A program made the position numbers and the translations under genes. From positions 186,001-250,000 of the forward strand of contig NZ_RCCH01000006.1 of assembly GCF_003663945.1 (NCBI RefSeq): 64,000 nucleotides of DNA, written 5' to 3'. Below, one piece after another: positions 8,553-16,648 of the stretch (its first letter is position 1; each line of letters starts with the position of its first letter). The notes below the pieces were generated by a model, which was not told the origin of the DNA, ran no database searches, and saw only the letters and a program-made list of their open reading frames with translations. Origin of the DNA: Lacinutrix venerupis. Lineage in GTDB: Bacteria; Bacteroidota; Bacteroidia; Flavobacteriales; Flavobacteriaceae.

Positions 8553-10517
8553 ATGAAAAAAATAATATATATACTTAGCCTATTATTATTCTTTACTTGT
8601 GCCTCTGTAAATGCACAAAAGTATAATACACATAGAGTTAAATCTGGAGAAACATTAGAGACAATAGCTAAAGATTATAAAGTATCTACTACAGATATTT
8701 TAAAACTAAATCCAGATGCTAAAGAAAAATTGAGACCTAATGCTATTTTAATTATCCCAAACGAAAGTAGTGAAGCAGTTACGTCTGTAACACCAGTACA
8801 AACAGCCCAAGATACCATTGTAGAAAAAACTTTCGACCATTACATTAAGCATAAAACAAAACGAAAAGAAACCTTGTTTAGCATCTCAAAAGAGTATAAT
8901 GTAGAGATTGAAGATATTAAAAAGCACAATACATTTTTATATGCCAATAATCTTAGAAAAGGAGACAAACTTCAAATTCCAGTTTTTAAAACGGTAACTA
9001 AATATGTAAAATCAAAAAATGCTACATATGTTGTACAACCTAAGGAAGGAAAATGGAGAATAGCATATAAATATGGTATAACAGTACAAGAACTAGAAGC
9101 ATTAAATCCAAACATGCCTAGCATGTTAAAGCCAGGTCAAACAATAAATGTTCCAAATTTAGAGAGCAATAAAGTAAAAACTTTCGATGAGCAATACAGT
9201 TATTATAAAGTATTACCAAAAGAAGGCTTTTATAGATTAAAAGTAAAATTAGGTTTAGAACAAGCCGATTTAGAACGTTTAAATCCTGAACTTACCACAA
9301 CAGGATTAAAAGAAGGTATGATTTTAAAAGTACCTTTAGATACTATTGCAAATAATACAACTATAGATAACTCACAATTTAATGGCATTGATAATGTTTC
9401 AGAAATTGTACAATTATCTAATAATGTAACAGATAGTAGTACTAAAAATATAGCTGTAATGTTACCTTTTACGCTTAATAAAATTAATACAGATTCTGTT
9501 TTCGATTCAAAATCAAAAATTAAAAATGATAGAACATTAGGTGTTACTTTAGATTTTTACTCTGGTGTATTAATAGCTTTAGACTCTGTTAAAAGATTAG
9601 GTGTAAATTTAAAAGTAGATGTTTACGATACGCAAAATAGATTAAGCGAAGTAAGTTCTATTATAAGAAATAACGATTTCTCTAACACGCATGCAGTTAT
9701 AGGACCTTTATTACCAAATAATTTTAATACAGCGGCAAGTGCTTTAGAACAAGATAATATTCCAATAATTTCGCCAGTTGTTAAAACTGTAAATATTGGC
9801 CGTAATGTGTTTCAGTCTAGACCAAATGATGCCGATTTAAAATCTAAAATTATAGATTATTTTAAAGCAGATTCTACTGCTCAAATTATAATAGTTTCAG
9901 ATTTAAAAAGAAAAGCCTCAAGTACAAACCTTAAAAATAAATTTGCTAATGCAAAACTAGTAAATTCTCGTTTAGACAAGAAAACACAAAAGGATGAATA
10001 TTTTGTAGTAGAGCAAGATTTAGTAAGCGTAATAAAGCCTGGTAATAACGTTGTGTTTTTAGAAACCGATAATGCTGGTTTTGTGTCTAATGTATCAAGC
10101 TTACTTAATGGATTACAAGTAGAAGGCACAAAAATTACTTTAGCAACTACCAACGAAAATAAAGCTTTTGAGCATGATGAGGTAGATAACTATCATTTAT
10201 CTAATTTAAATTTTACTTATCCTTCAATTTCAAAAATGTTAAACTCAGAAACTAGTAATTCATTTGTAAAAGAGTATAAACAGAAATATAATATTTCTCC
10301 AAATGCTTATGCCATTCGTGGTTTCGATTTAACAATGGATGTGGTATTACGTTTGGCAACCTCTCAGGATTTATACCAATCTGTAGAAGACGCTCCAATG
10401 ACATCTTATATAGAGAATAAATTTGCTTACAAAAAGAAATTGTTTGGAGGCTATTACAATGAGAGCGTGTATTTAGTACGATATAAAGACTTAGTAATTG
10501 AAGAAGTTAAGCAATAA
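8553..10517 (+). CDS. LysM-repeat protein with periplasmic-binding-protein (type 1) domain
   Basis: This is a 654-residue exported protein. A signal peptide (IIYILSLLLFFTCASVNAQ) precedes four LysM-like units at about residues 24-70, 98-147, 158-206 and 216-264, each ending in an xxIxVP or LQIP strand. LysM binds N-acetylglucosamine-containing peptidoglycan. From about residue 300 (IAVMLPFTLNK) to the end is a type 1 periplasmic-binding fold resembling amino-acid ABC substrate-binding or LpoA-like proteins. Such proteins regularly sit behind guaA in Flavobacteriia. The ATG at 8553 is chosen because it starts the signal peptide; the frame runs 57 nt further upstream into the repeat. Confidence 0.85.
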   Translation: MKKIIYILSLLLFFTCASVNAQKYNTHRVKSGETLETIAKDYKVSTTDILKLNPDAKEKLRPNAILIIPNESSEAVTSVTPVQTAQDTIVEKTFDHYIKHKTKRKETLFSISKEYNVEIEDIKKHNTFLYANNLRKGDKLQIPVFKTVTKYVKSKNATYVVQPKEGKWRIAYKYGITVQELEALNPNMPSMLKPGQTINVPNLESNKVKTFDEQYSYYKVLPKEGFYRLKVKLGLEQADLERLNPELTTTGLKEGMILKVPLDTIANNTTIDNSQFNGIDNVSEIVQLSNNVTDSSTKNIAVMLPFTLNKINTDSVFDSKSKIKNDRTLGVTLDFYSGVLIALDSVKRLGVNLKVDVYDTQNRLSEVSSIIRNNDFSNTHAVIGPLLPNNFNTAASALEQDNIPIISPVVKTVNIGRNVFQSRPNDADLKSKIIDYFKADSTAQIIIVSDLKRKASSTNLKNKFANAKLVNSRLDKKTQKDEYFVVEQDLVSVIKPGNNVVFLETDNAGFVSNVSSLLNGLQVEGTKITLATTNENKAFEHDEVDNYHLSNLNFTYPSISKMLNSETSNSFVKEYKQKYNISPNAYAIRGFDLTMDVVLRLATSQDLYQSVEDAPMTSYIENKFAYKKKLFGGYYNESVYLVRYKDLVIEEVKQ

Positions 10518-10563
10518 ATAGTATAATTTATTCGTTTTCAATTGGTTATATGTAACTAAGTTT

Positions 10564-11103
10564 ATGGGTAAATTTCTTTTTATTATTGGTTTTTTATTAT
10601 GTTTTCAAAGCGACCGTTCAGAATTTTCATGGCAAGAAAGCGATAAATTAAAATGGTCCGATTTTAAAGGTGAGCCAGATATAAGTTCTCATGCAGCAGC
10701 TGTAACAGCATCTGGCATAACGTTTAGTTACTCTATAGAAAAAAGCAGTATTCGTGGTGTTACAGGCTTTAAAGCAAAGGTTTTTGCTCATTTTTACCCA
10801 GAACATTCCTGGTGTAAAAAAGAAGTTATTAACGACCACATATTAAACCATGAGCAGTTTCATTTTAATATAACCGAATTACATGTAAGATACTTACGCG
10901 AAGATATTTCAAAATTAAAAGTATCAAATACTGTCGCTAAGGATTTGGATAAATTACACAAACAAGCCAATATAGATTTATCTAAAATGCAAAATTTATA
11001 CGATACAGAAACCAATTATTCTATTAACAAAGAGGAACAAGCAAAGTGGGTGACTTTTGTAAATACAGAATTAAAACGCTTAGAAAAGTTTAAAAGCAAC
11101 TAA
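10564..11103 (+). CDS. DUF922-family secreted putative metalloprotease
   Basis: This is a 179-residue protein with a short hydrophobic N-terminus (FLFIIGFLLCFQS). It carries HEQFHF near residue 96, a zincin-like HExxH variant that is the hallmark of the DUF922 family. KLKWSDFKGEPD near residue 30 is also typical. It is presumed to be a periplasmic zinc-dependent hydrolase, but its substrate is unknown. Its TAA overlaps the ATG of the next gene (TAATG), indicating coupling. Confidence 0.75.
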   Translation: MGKFLFIIGFLLCFQSDRSEFSWQESDKLKWSDFKGEPDISSHAAAVTASGITFSYSIEKSSIRGVTGFKAKVFAHFYPEHSWCKKEVINDHILNHEQFHFNITELHVRYLREDISKLKVSNTVAKDLDKLHKQANIDLSKMQNLYDTETNYSINKEEQAKWVTFVNTELKRLEKFKSN

Positions 11104-11339
11104 TGCAACTACAACCCGATAAAACCTTCCTTATTAAATTAGCACATACTAAAATGCCTTTTGGTAAATACGAAGGCAGGTATTTAATAGATTTGCCAGA
11201 ATATTACGTGGTTTGGTACCATAACAAAGGTTTCCCAAAAGGAAAATTAGGCGAAATGCTTGAAACCGTTTATATGCTTAAATTAAATGGTTTAGAAGAA
11301 TTGGTTAGAAATATACAACGTAATTTCAATAAGATTTAG
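11103..11339 (+). CDS. DUF3820 family protein
   Basis: This is a small 78-residue cytoplasmic protein. The string KMPFGKYEGRYLIDLPEYYVVWY is typical of DUF3820 proteins, once labelled putative quorum-sensing-regulated virulence factors. GFPKGKLGEML is also conserved. The biochemical role is unknown. The start overlaps the stop of the DUF922 gene by one base. Accessory array A begins within a few bases of its stop codon. Confidence 0.8.
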   Translation: MQLQPDKTFLIKLAHTKMPFGKYEGRYLIDLPEYYVVWYHNKGFPKGKLGEMLETVYMLKLNGLEELVRNIQRNFNKI

Positions 11340-11344
11340 ATTTT

Positions 11345-11492
11345 TTTTGAATTTCGTCTATCGGTTTTGGCTATGGTTTCGTTGCGTGAAAATCCGCGAG
11401 GATTTTCCGCCGTAAACCAAATATAGTAAAAGAGAAAGGATTTTCCGATAGGAAAATCCGTAGCAATGAATTATAGCCGGTGTTGTATGCAG
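11345..11492. repeat. Array A, left half-repeat
   Basis: This is a nested palindrome. GGCTAT (11369-11374) pairs with ATAGCC (11473-11478). Inside are two small hairpins built on GGATTTTCC/GGAAAATCC sequences. It ends in TTGTATGC (11483-11490), which is exactly inverted as GCATACAA at 11893-11900 on the other side of the enclosed gene. Its counterparts are the right-hand part of the spacer at 11889-12123 and the repeats in array B (23605-23722, 25350-25563). Confidence 0.7.
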
Positions 11493-11498
11493 TTTTTA

Positions 11499-11882
11499 TT
11501 ATTCAAATTTTTCTTTCCACTCACGTTGTTTTAATTCAGTCAGCGAGTCAATTTCGTTTAGATAGTCCGCTTTCCAGTCAGTTCCGTTTTTATTGGTCAA
11601 ATATTTATCAATTTCAGCGTTATACATTTCTATTCCGTTTAATTCAGTTCCGCTTACGATGCATCCAAATCCGACATTTGTGAATCCATATTTCTGGCTT
11701 ATTTTGTCCATTTCCATTGGTGAAATCATTAACTCTCCAACTAATACTTTGTGAGGTGAATTTTTATTAATGTCAGATTTAGCAGTTAAGTAATTAAATC
11801 GGTTAAAAAATCCATAATTCCACAACCCAATTCCGATTAGAATTAATATTATTCCACTAAATATTATCGTTTTTCGGTTCAT
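11499..11882 (-). CDS. Single-pass membrane or exported protein, array A gene 1
   Basis: This is a 127-residue protein with an N-terminal hydrophobic segment (IIFSGIILILIGIGLWNYGFF, about residues 6-26), so it is probably anchored in the inner membrane with its C-terminal part outside. The part from about residue 65 (YGFTNVGFGCIVSG) to YLTNKNGTDWKADY and a Glu/Lys-rich end resembles the Bacteroidota FEKKY-domain family, but I am not certain. It is flanked on both sides by array A repeats. A promoter-like TTG-N20-TAACTTCG sits upstream in the right repeat. The function is unknown. Confidence 0.65.
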   Translation of the reverse strand: MNRKTIIFSGIILILIGIGLWNYGFFNRFNYLTAKSDINKNSPHKVLVGELMISPMEMDKISQKYGFTNVGFGCIVSGTELNGIEMYNAEIDKYLTNKNGTDWKADYLNEIDSLTELKQREWKEKFE

Positions 11883-11888
11883 TTCTCA

Positions 11889-12123
11889 AATTGCATACAA
11901 TGTTCCGCCTGATATGAAATCGTTTTAATGTTTTATATCAGACGATAGACGAAGTTAGTGTATTTTTTTAACCAAGTCAAGTATATAAAATTTAATGTTT
12001 GTGTATAGGAAGTTACGTGTTTAAGTAGCTGATTTAGCAAATAAAAAACCGAATAGAAAATCTGTGAGGATTTTCAGAAGTAGGTGAGAACAAGTAGCTA
12101 CTTATAGTCATTGTTGGCTGTCA
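11889..12123. repeat. Array A, full spacer repeat between two cassette genes
   Basis: Right half (about 11893-11975): GCATACAATGTTCC, then the imperfect hairpin TGATATGAAATCG...GTTTTATATCA, then CGAAGTTA (TAACTTCG on the minus strand). Left half of the next unit (about 12030-12123): A-rich CGAATAGAAAATC, GAGGATTTTCAGAAG, TAGCTACTTATAGTC and TTGTTGGCTGTCA. Both halves align with the array B spacer at 25350-25563 in the same order and orientation, more than 13 kb away. Confidence 0.75.
11950..11980 (-). promoter_or_regulatory. Repeat-borne promoter reading into array A gene 1
   Basis: On the minus strand TTG (11980-11978), exactly 20 nt, then TAACTTCG (11957-11950). This fits the Bacteroidota consensus TTG-N19 to N21-TAnnTTTG with one change. 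The resulting leader of about 60 nt would contain the repeat hairpin before the ATG at 11882. The same arrangement with identical spacing occurs at 12705-12735. Confidence 0.55.
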
Positions 12124-12127
12124 GGCT

Positions 12128-12622
12128 TTATTTACTTTTACCTTTAAATTCAGTTTCAAGAAATTTTTGTTTCCATTCTCCATTTTCATAAACTCCTACA
12201 ATGAAGTCGTATGTTTTTTCATCTTTATAAATCCACATTTCCGTAACAAATGTTCCTTCGTAATTATACATGTATTTCAAGTTTTTTTCTTCGCTTTCCA
12301 CAGTTCCTTCTGTTAGATTGCCAAAAATATCGAACTCCCAAAACCTTATTTTTTTAAATTTTTCGTCATATTGTCTGATTCCGTGATTTCTTAAACCGAA
12401 TTCAGTTTGTTCTTTATTCGTGAATCCCAAGGATTCAACTATAACTATTTTGTTGTCTAATGAAAATTTCAAACTTATCTCTTGTTTGAATTTGCTTCCA
12501 TCTCCCCAAGTTCCTTCTGCTTTCCATGTGTAATTTTCCAATGATTTAAATATTGTCAAAGAATTATCTTGTGCCATTAATACAACTGGCATAAGAAAAA
12601 GTAGAATGATTAAATTTTTCAT
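12128..12622 (-). CDS. Exported lipocalin-like protein, array A gene 2
   Basis: This is a 164-residue protein. It has a signal peptide MKNLIILLFLMPVVLMAQ, then a beta-rich body with alternating aromatic strands (YTWKAEGTWGDGSKFKQEI and TYDFIVGVYENGEWKQKF). The pattern resembles small beta-barrel proteins of the DUF1579/lipocalin kind, but I do not recognise a specific family. It is a periplasmic or outer-membrane-facing protein of unknown function. It stands alone between two array A repeats and has its own promoter-like box at 12705-12735. Confidence 0.65.
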   Translation of the reverse strand: MKNLIILLFLMPVVLMAQDNSLTIFKSLENYTWKAEGTWGDGSKFKQEISLKFSLDNKIVIVESLGFTNKEQTEFGLRNHGIRQYDEKFKKIRFWEFDIFGNLTEGTVESEEKNLKYMYNYEGTFVTEMWIYKDEKTYDFIVGVYENGEWKQKFLETEFKGKSK

Positions 12623-12647
12623 AAGGTTCTTTCAATTGTTTCAGCTT

Positions 12648-12735
12648 GCTGTCAATGCTCCGCCTAATATGAAATCATTTTAATGTTTTATATGTGACTA
12701 TAGACGAAGTTAGTGTATTTTTCTAATGATATCAA
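12648..12735. repeat. Array A, right half-repeat with promoter-like box
   Basis: The order GCTGTCAATGCTCCGCC, AATATGAAATCATTTTAATG, TTTTATATGTG, ATAGACGAAGTTAGTG matches the first half of 11889-12123. On the minus strand it carries TTG (12735-12733), 20 nt, TAACTTCG (12712-12705), pointing at the gene at 12128-12622. GCTGTCA at 12648-12654 repeats GCTGTCA at 12117-12123 on the other side of the gene. The TTG lies 12 bases from the stop codon of the next gene, so the array edge abuts a gene end. Confidence 0.72.
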
Positions 12736-12746
12736 GTCACTGCAAT

Positions 12747-13862
12747 TTAAAACCGCTTTTCAACCAAGCGTTTTGGTTGTAACGATTTATCGGTAATAAT
12801 TTCAAAATCTATAACACCTAAAACTAATTCTTCTTCGGTAATAACTTCTACTTTCCAAAGGCCTTCTTTTACATTGCTTTTGTAAGTATAACCACGGAAA
12901 CCATGATCTCTTCCTCCTGTAATATTGTAGTCAATATCTTCCACAGTTTCCCAAGTACTTGTGTTTTTGTTATACCATTTCCACCTGTGTAATACTTGCT
13001 TTTTTAAATGGGTTGGAGCAAAAATAGAAGCAAAAATATAAACTTTATCGTTTGGTTTGTGTATATACTTTTCTCTGTGTTTTCGCCAGAAAATATACCA
13101 TTCTTCTGCTTCGTATGTAACAATATATTTATTATTCCTTTTAATAACACTGTGTGCTACAACACCGTTAGATAATGCTAAAGGTACTGGAGGAATAAGG
13201 TTTAAAAAGTAAAATGAATTAATAAATATGTAAATAGATATAATTATGCCAACAAGTTTTGCATAGTGTACTTCTAAACGTGTGCTTGGGCTTGAGCCAT
13301 AAATAAATGTTATAAATGCTAAAGTAATACCTAAACTAACAAAGCCAGAGAGAAGAAAAATAGAAGTATTCATTTCTTTTATAAACACTGGAATTATAAA
13401 AGAAAAGAATGTAAAACTTATAAAAAAATACACACTAAATTGTAGATACTTATTTGCAATTCGTTTTTTAAAAAACTCATTAGCAAACAGCAATAAAAGC
13501 AATAAAATAAAAAAGGAAACCGTTTTAGAAACCGAAACACTTCTAAAAAAATAAATAACATATGCGCTAGAAAGGCCACCAAAAAAAAACTGTATTGCCA
13601 GTGGTAAATAGAGTTCGTAGCGTCCTAACAATGTGTTTTGCCACTTACCATCATCTGCTAAATTATACAAATAAATTGTAACAGTAAGCAAGGTCATGTG
13701 TAGACACAATACTACGGTATCGTAAAGCCTATCTACACGGCCAAGTGTTAAAGTATCGAAAATAAAACCAGCTATAAAAAAAAATATTGGTGCATATTTT
13801 TTATGCTCCATTATAAACATTCTAAATTTACTGTCTTTGTATTTGGCAATTATTTTTTTCAT
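12747..13862 (-). CDS. Multi-pass membrane protein with C-terminal DUF2914 domain
   Basis: This is a 371-residue protein. Residues 25-235 hold about seven or eight hydrophobic segments, for example YAPIFFFIAGFIFDTLTLG near residue 23. The C-terminal 70 residues (RWKWYN, then GRDHGFRGYTYKS and EGLWKVEV) are the DUF2914 beta-domain, which follows membrane segments in this family. The role is unknown. It probably belongs to the core genome, since the array A repeat ends at its stop codon and its codon usage resembles neighbouring core genes. Confidence 0.78.
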   Translation of the reverse strand: MKKIIAKYKDSKFRMFIMEHKKYAPIFFFIAGFIFDTLTLGRVDRLYDTVVLCLHMTLLTVTIYLYNLADDGKWQNTLLGRYELYLPLAIQFFFGGLSSAYVIYFFRSVSVSKTVSFFILLLLLLFANEFFKKRIANKYLQFSVYFFISFTFFSFIIPVFIKEMNTSIFLLSGFVSLGITLAFITFIYGSSPSTRLEVHYAKLVGIIISIYIFINSFYFLNLIPPVPLALSNGVVAHSVIKRNNKYIVTYEAEEWYIFWRKHREKYIHKPNDKVYIFASIFAPTHLKKQVLHRWKWYNKNTSTWETVEDIDYNITGGRDHGFRGYTYKSNVKEGLWKVEVITEEELVLGVIDFEIITDKSLQPKRLVEKRF

Positions 13863-14014
13863 AAAAAGTTAAGCGAAGTGTAAATATAAACTAATAAACA
13901 AAATGTAAAGGGCAGTTTTTTGCTGTATTAAATTATTAAGGTTTTAATAATGTTAAAAGAAACTTGTAATGCTTAATTTAATAAAATATATAAAAGTAAT
14001 CTTTAGCTTTTTCT

Positions 14015-14022
14015 TAGTTTTG
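14015..14022 (+). promoter_or_regulatory. Promoter -7 box for the ABC-F gene
   Basis: TAGTTTTG matches TAnnTTTG and lies 29 nt before the ABC-F ATG. There is no clear TTG at the -33 position. The surrounding divergent intergenic stretch (13863-14050) is very A/T rich, with no other recognisable feature. Confidence 0.45.
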
Positions 14023-14050
14023 CAGCTTAAAATTTTACAAAATATTACAC

Positions 14051-15682
14051 ATGATTACAGTAGATAATTTAGCAGTAGAGTTTAGTGGTACAACTTTATT
14101 TAGCGATGTTAATTTTGTTATAAACCCTAACGATAAAATTGCACTAATGGGAAAAAATGGTGCAGGAAAATCTACTATGATGAAGATTGTTGCAGGAGTA
14201 CAAAATGCTACTCGAGGCAAAATAAGTCATCCAAAAGATACTGTAATCGCTTACCTTCCGCAGCATTTGTTAACCGAAGATAATTGTACTGTTTTTGAAG
14301 AAGCATCTAAAGCATTCGCTCACATTTTTAAAATGAAAAGCGAAATGGACACGCTAAATAAAGCACTTGAAACTAGAACAGATTACGAGAGCGATGAGTA
14401 CATGTCTATTATAGAAAAGGTAAGTGAGTTAGGTGAGCAATACTATGCTTTAGAAGATGTAAATTACGATGCAGAAGTAGAAAAAGCTTTAAAAGGTTTA
14501 GGTTTTAAACAAGAAGATTTTACAAGGTTAACAAACGAGTTTTCTGGAGGTTGGCGTATGCGTATTGAATTAGCCAAAATACTACTTCAAAAACCAGATT
14601 TAATTTTATTAGATGAGCCTACAAACCATATTGATATTGAATCTGTAATTTGGTTAGAAGACTTTTTAGTTAATAAAGCTAATGCGGTTATGGTTATTTC
14701 TCACGACCGTGCGTTTATAGATAATATTACAAATCGTACTATAGAAGTTACTATGGGACGTATTTACGATTATAAAGCAAATTATTCTCACTATTTACAA
14801 TTACGAGAAGATAGAAGAAGCCACCAGATAAAAGCTTACCAAGAGCAGCAAAAGTTTATTGCAGATAATATGGCTTTTATAGAACGTTTTAAAGGCACTT
14901 ACTCTAAAACAAACCAAGTATCTTCTCGAGAGCGAATGCTAGAAAAACTACAAATTATTGAAATTGATGAAGTAGATAATTCTGCATTAAAACTTAAGTT
15001 TCCACCAGCACAACGTTCTGGAGATTATCCTGTAATTGTAGAAGGTTTATCTAAAAGCTATGGCGATGTTTCTGTTTTTAAAGATGCTAGTTTTTCTATA
15101 GCTAGAGGCGAAAAAGTTTGTTTTGTTGGTAGAAATGGAGAAGGAAAGTCTACAATGATTAAATCTATTTTAGGCGAAATTGAAGTAGAAGGGAAGTGTA
15201 GTTTAGGGCATAATGTGCAAGTAGGTTACTTTGCGCAAAATCAAGCCGCTTTATTAGACACAGACTTAACTGTTTTTCAAACTGTGGATGCAGTAGCAAA
15301 AGGAGATGTAAGAACTCAAATAAAAAATATCTTAGGTCGTTTTATGTTTAAAGGTGACGATATAGATAAAAAAGTAAGTGTACTTTCTGGTGGTGAAAAA
15401 ACAAGGCTAGCAATGGTAAAACTATTATTAGAGCCTGTTAATTTGCTTATTCTGGATGAGCCAACAAACCATTTAGATTTAAGAAGTAAAGATGTTTTAA
15501 AAGAAGCGCTTCAAAGTTTTGATGGTACTTTAATTTTAGTATCTCACGATCGTGATTTTTTACAAGGTTTATCTCAAAAAGTATTCGAATTTAAAGATCA
15601 ACGTGTTATAGAACATTTTGAAACTATCGATGCCTTTTTAGAAAGAAACCGTATTAAAAGTATTAAAGAAATGAATCTTTAA
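14051..15682 (+). CDS. ABC-F family ATP-binding protein
   Basis: This is a 543-residue soluble protein with two ABC ATPase domains and no membrane segments. Walker A motifs are GKNGAGKST (near residue 34) and GRNGEGKST (near 361). Signature motifs are FSGGWRMRIELA (near 163) and LSGGEKTRLAMVK (near 446), each followed by a Walker B/D-loop LLDEPTNH or LILDEPTNH. The linker between domains is rich in Arg/Lys/Gln (DRRSHQIKAYQEQQKF), as in ABC-F translation factors that bind the ribosomal E site. The general layout is closest to the housekeeping YbiT/EttA-type members. Resistance activity is not suggested. Confidence 0.9.
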   Translation: MITVDNLAVEFSGTTLFSDVNFVINPNDKIALMGKNGAGKSTMMKIVAGVQNATRGKISHPKDTVIAYLPQHLLTEDNCTVFEEASKAFAHIFKMKSEMDTLNKALETRTDYESDEYMSIIEKVSELGEQYYALEDVNYDAEVEKALKGLGFKQEDFTRLTNEFSGGWRMRIELAKILLQKPDLILLDEPTNHIDIESVIWLEDFLVNKANAVMVISHDRAFIDNITNRTIEVTMGRIYDYKANYSHYLQLREDRRSHQIKAYQEQQKFIADNMAFIERFKGTYSKTNQVSSRERMLEKLQIIEIDEVDNSALKLKFPPAQRSGDYPVIVEGLSKSYGDVSVFKDASFSIARGEKVCFVGRNGEGKSTMIKSILGEIEVEGKCSLGHNVQVGYFAQNQAALLDTDLTVFQTVDAVAKGDVRTQIKNILGRFMFKGDDIDKKVSVLSGGEKTRLAMVKLLLEPVNLLILDEPTNHLDLRSKDVLKEALQSFDGTLILVSHDRDFLQGLSQKVFEFKDQRVIEHFETIDAFLERNRIKSIKEMNL

Positions 15683-15686
15683 GCTA

Positions 15687-16643
15687 TTATTTTTTTACTT
15701 TTTCTTTTATCCAATCTACTTGTTTTTTTACTGAAGCTGGTGCATTAAATCTATAGCCAAAATAAAGCTTAGCATAACTTCTATCGCTTATAATATTAGT
15801 TTTCGTTTTGGCATTAGACGCTTTAGAGTCGAAATTAAAGTTAGCTCCAATAACCATATTTGGAGAAGTATAACCAAAGTATAATCCTAAATTTAAAGCG
15901 GTGGTAAATAAAGTGTTTTGCTCATTAAATTTATCTAAATTATAATCTGTAAAACGTAAACCTATACCTGGAGAAATTGCAGGAGTAACAAACCAATTGT
16001 TTTCTATAACCCAAGTGTAATAATAATCTGTAGCTAGAGAAATACTATAAATATTTTGTACTTCTTTTAAACTATCTATACGATCTGTAATACGTTGGTA
16101 GCCATACCGTAAATTTGGTATTAAACTTCCTGCGCTTTTTCGTTGCCATTCTGTATTAAATAAAACATGTTTTAAAGAGAAATTTGGATTTAAAACATAA
16201 GATGTTGTACCATTCCAACTTATGGTTTTAAAATATGGAAATTGTTCTTGAACGTTTTCTAAAATTTCTCCATCTCTATAAAAACCACGAACACGTCTGT
16301 ATTGAAAACTCTGTATCCATTGCTTTACAAATAAGCGCATTTTAATATCTTGAAAAGATGTTTTGTAAGGTAGGTTTCTAGCTTTAGGAGAAAAGCCAAT
16401 ACTTAGCCCAAGAAATTCGTAATTAGCAGATAGTGTAAACTTAAAATTATTATTTGCGGTTAAGCTAAAATTCTCCGTATCGTTTTTTTGTATAGAATAC
16501 GATTCGGTTTGTGTATTTATATTTGCTTTTAATATTATTTTGTGTTTAAATGAAGTAATATATGTAGAATCCTTATCCACTGTTTCTTGGCAAAAACCAT
16601 TAAAAGTTAACCCAATACAAAAGAAGAAAAAGATATATTTCAT
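15687..16643 (-). CDS. DUF4421 family outer-membrane-type protein
   Basis: This is a 318-residue protein with signal peptide YIFFFFCIGLTFNGFCQ. The body is made of alternating amphipathic, aromatic-rich strands (LSANYEFLGLSIGFSP and YAKLYFGYRFNAP), consistent with a small outer-membrane beta-barrel of the DUF4421 family. VKQWIQSFQYRRVRGFY near residue 105 is typical. The function is unknown. It lies 5 nt behind the sirtuin gene on the same strand and may share its transcript. Confidence 0.72.
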   Translation of the reverse strand: MKYIFFFFCIGLTFNGFCQETVDKDSTYITSFKHKIILKANINTQTESYSIQKNDTENFSLTANNNFKFTLSANYEFLGLSIGFSPKARNLPYKTSFQDIKMRLFVKQWIQSFQYRRVRGFYRDGEILENVQEQFPYFKTISWNGTTSYVLNPNFSLKHVLFNTEWQRKSAGSLIPNLRYGYQRITDRIDSLKEVQNIYSISLATDYYYTWVIENNWFVTPAISPGIGLRFTDYNLDKFNEQNTLFTTALNLGLYFGYTSPNMVIGANFNFDSKASNAKTKTNIISDRSYAKLYFGYRFNAPASVKKQVDWIKEKVKK

Positions 16644-16648
16644 TTTAA

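Noticed and set aside
14051-15682. Antibiotic-resistance ABC-F (ARE) protein
   Set aside because: The domain layout and motifs match housekeeping ABC-F factors and the neighbourhood is core genome; no long antibiotic-resistance-domain linker typical of ARE proteins stands out.
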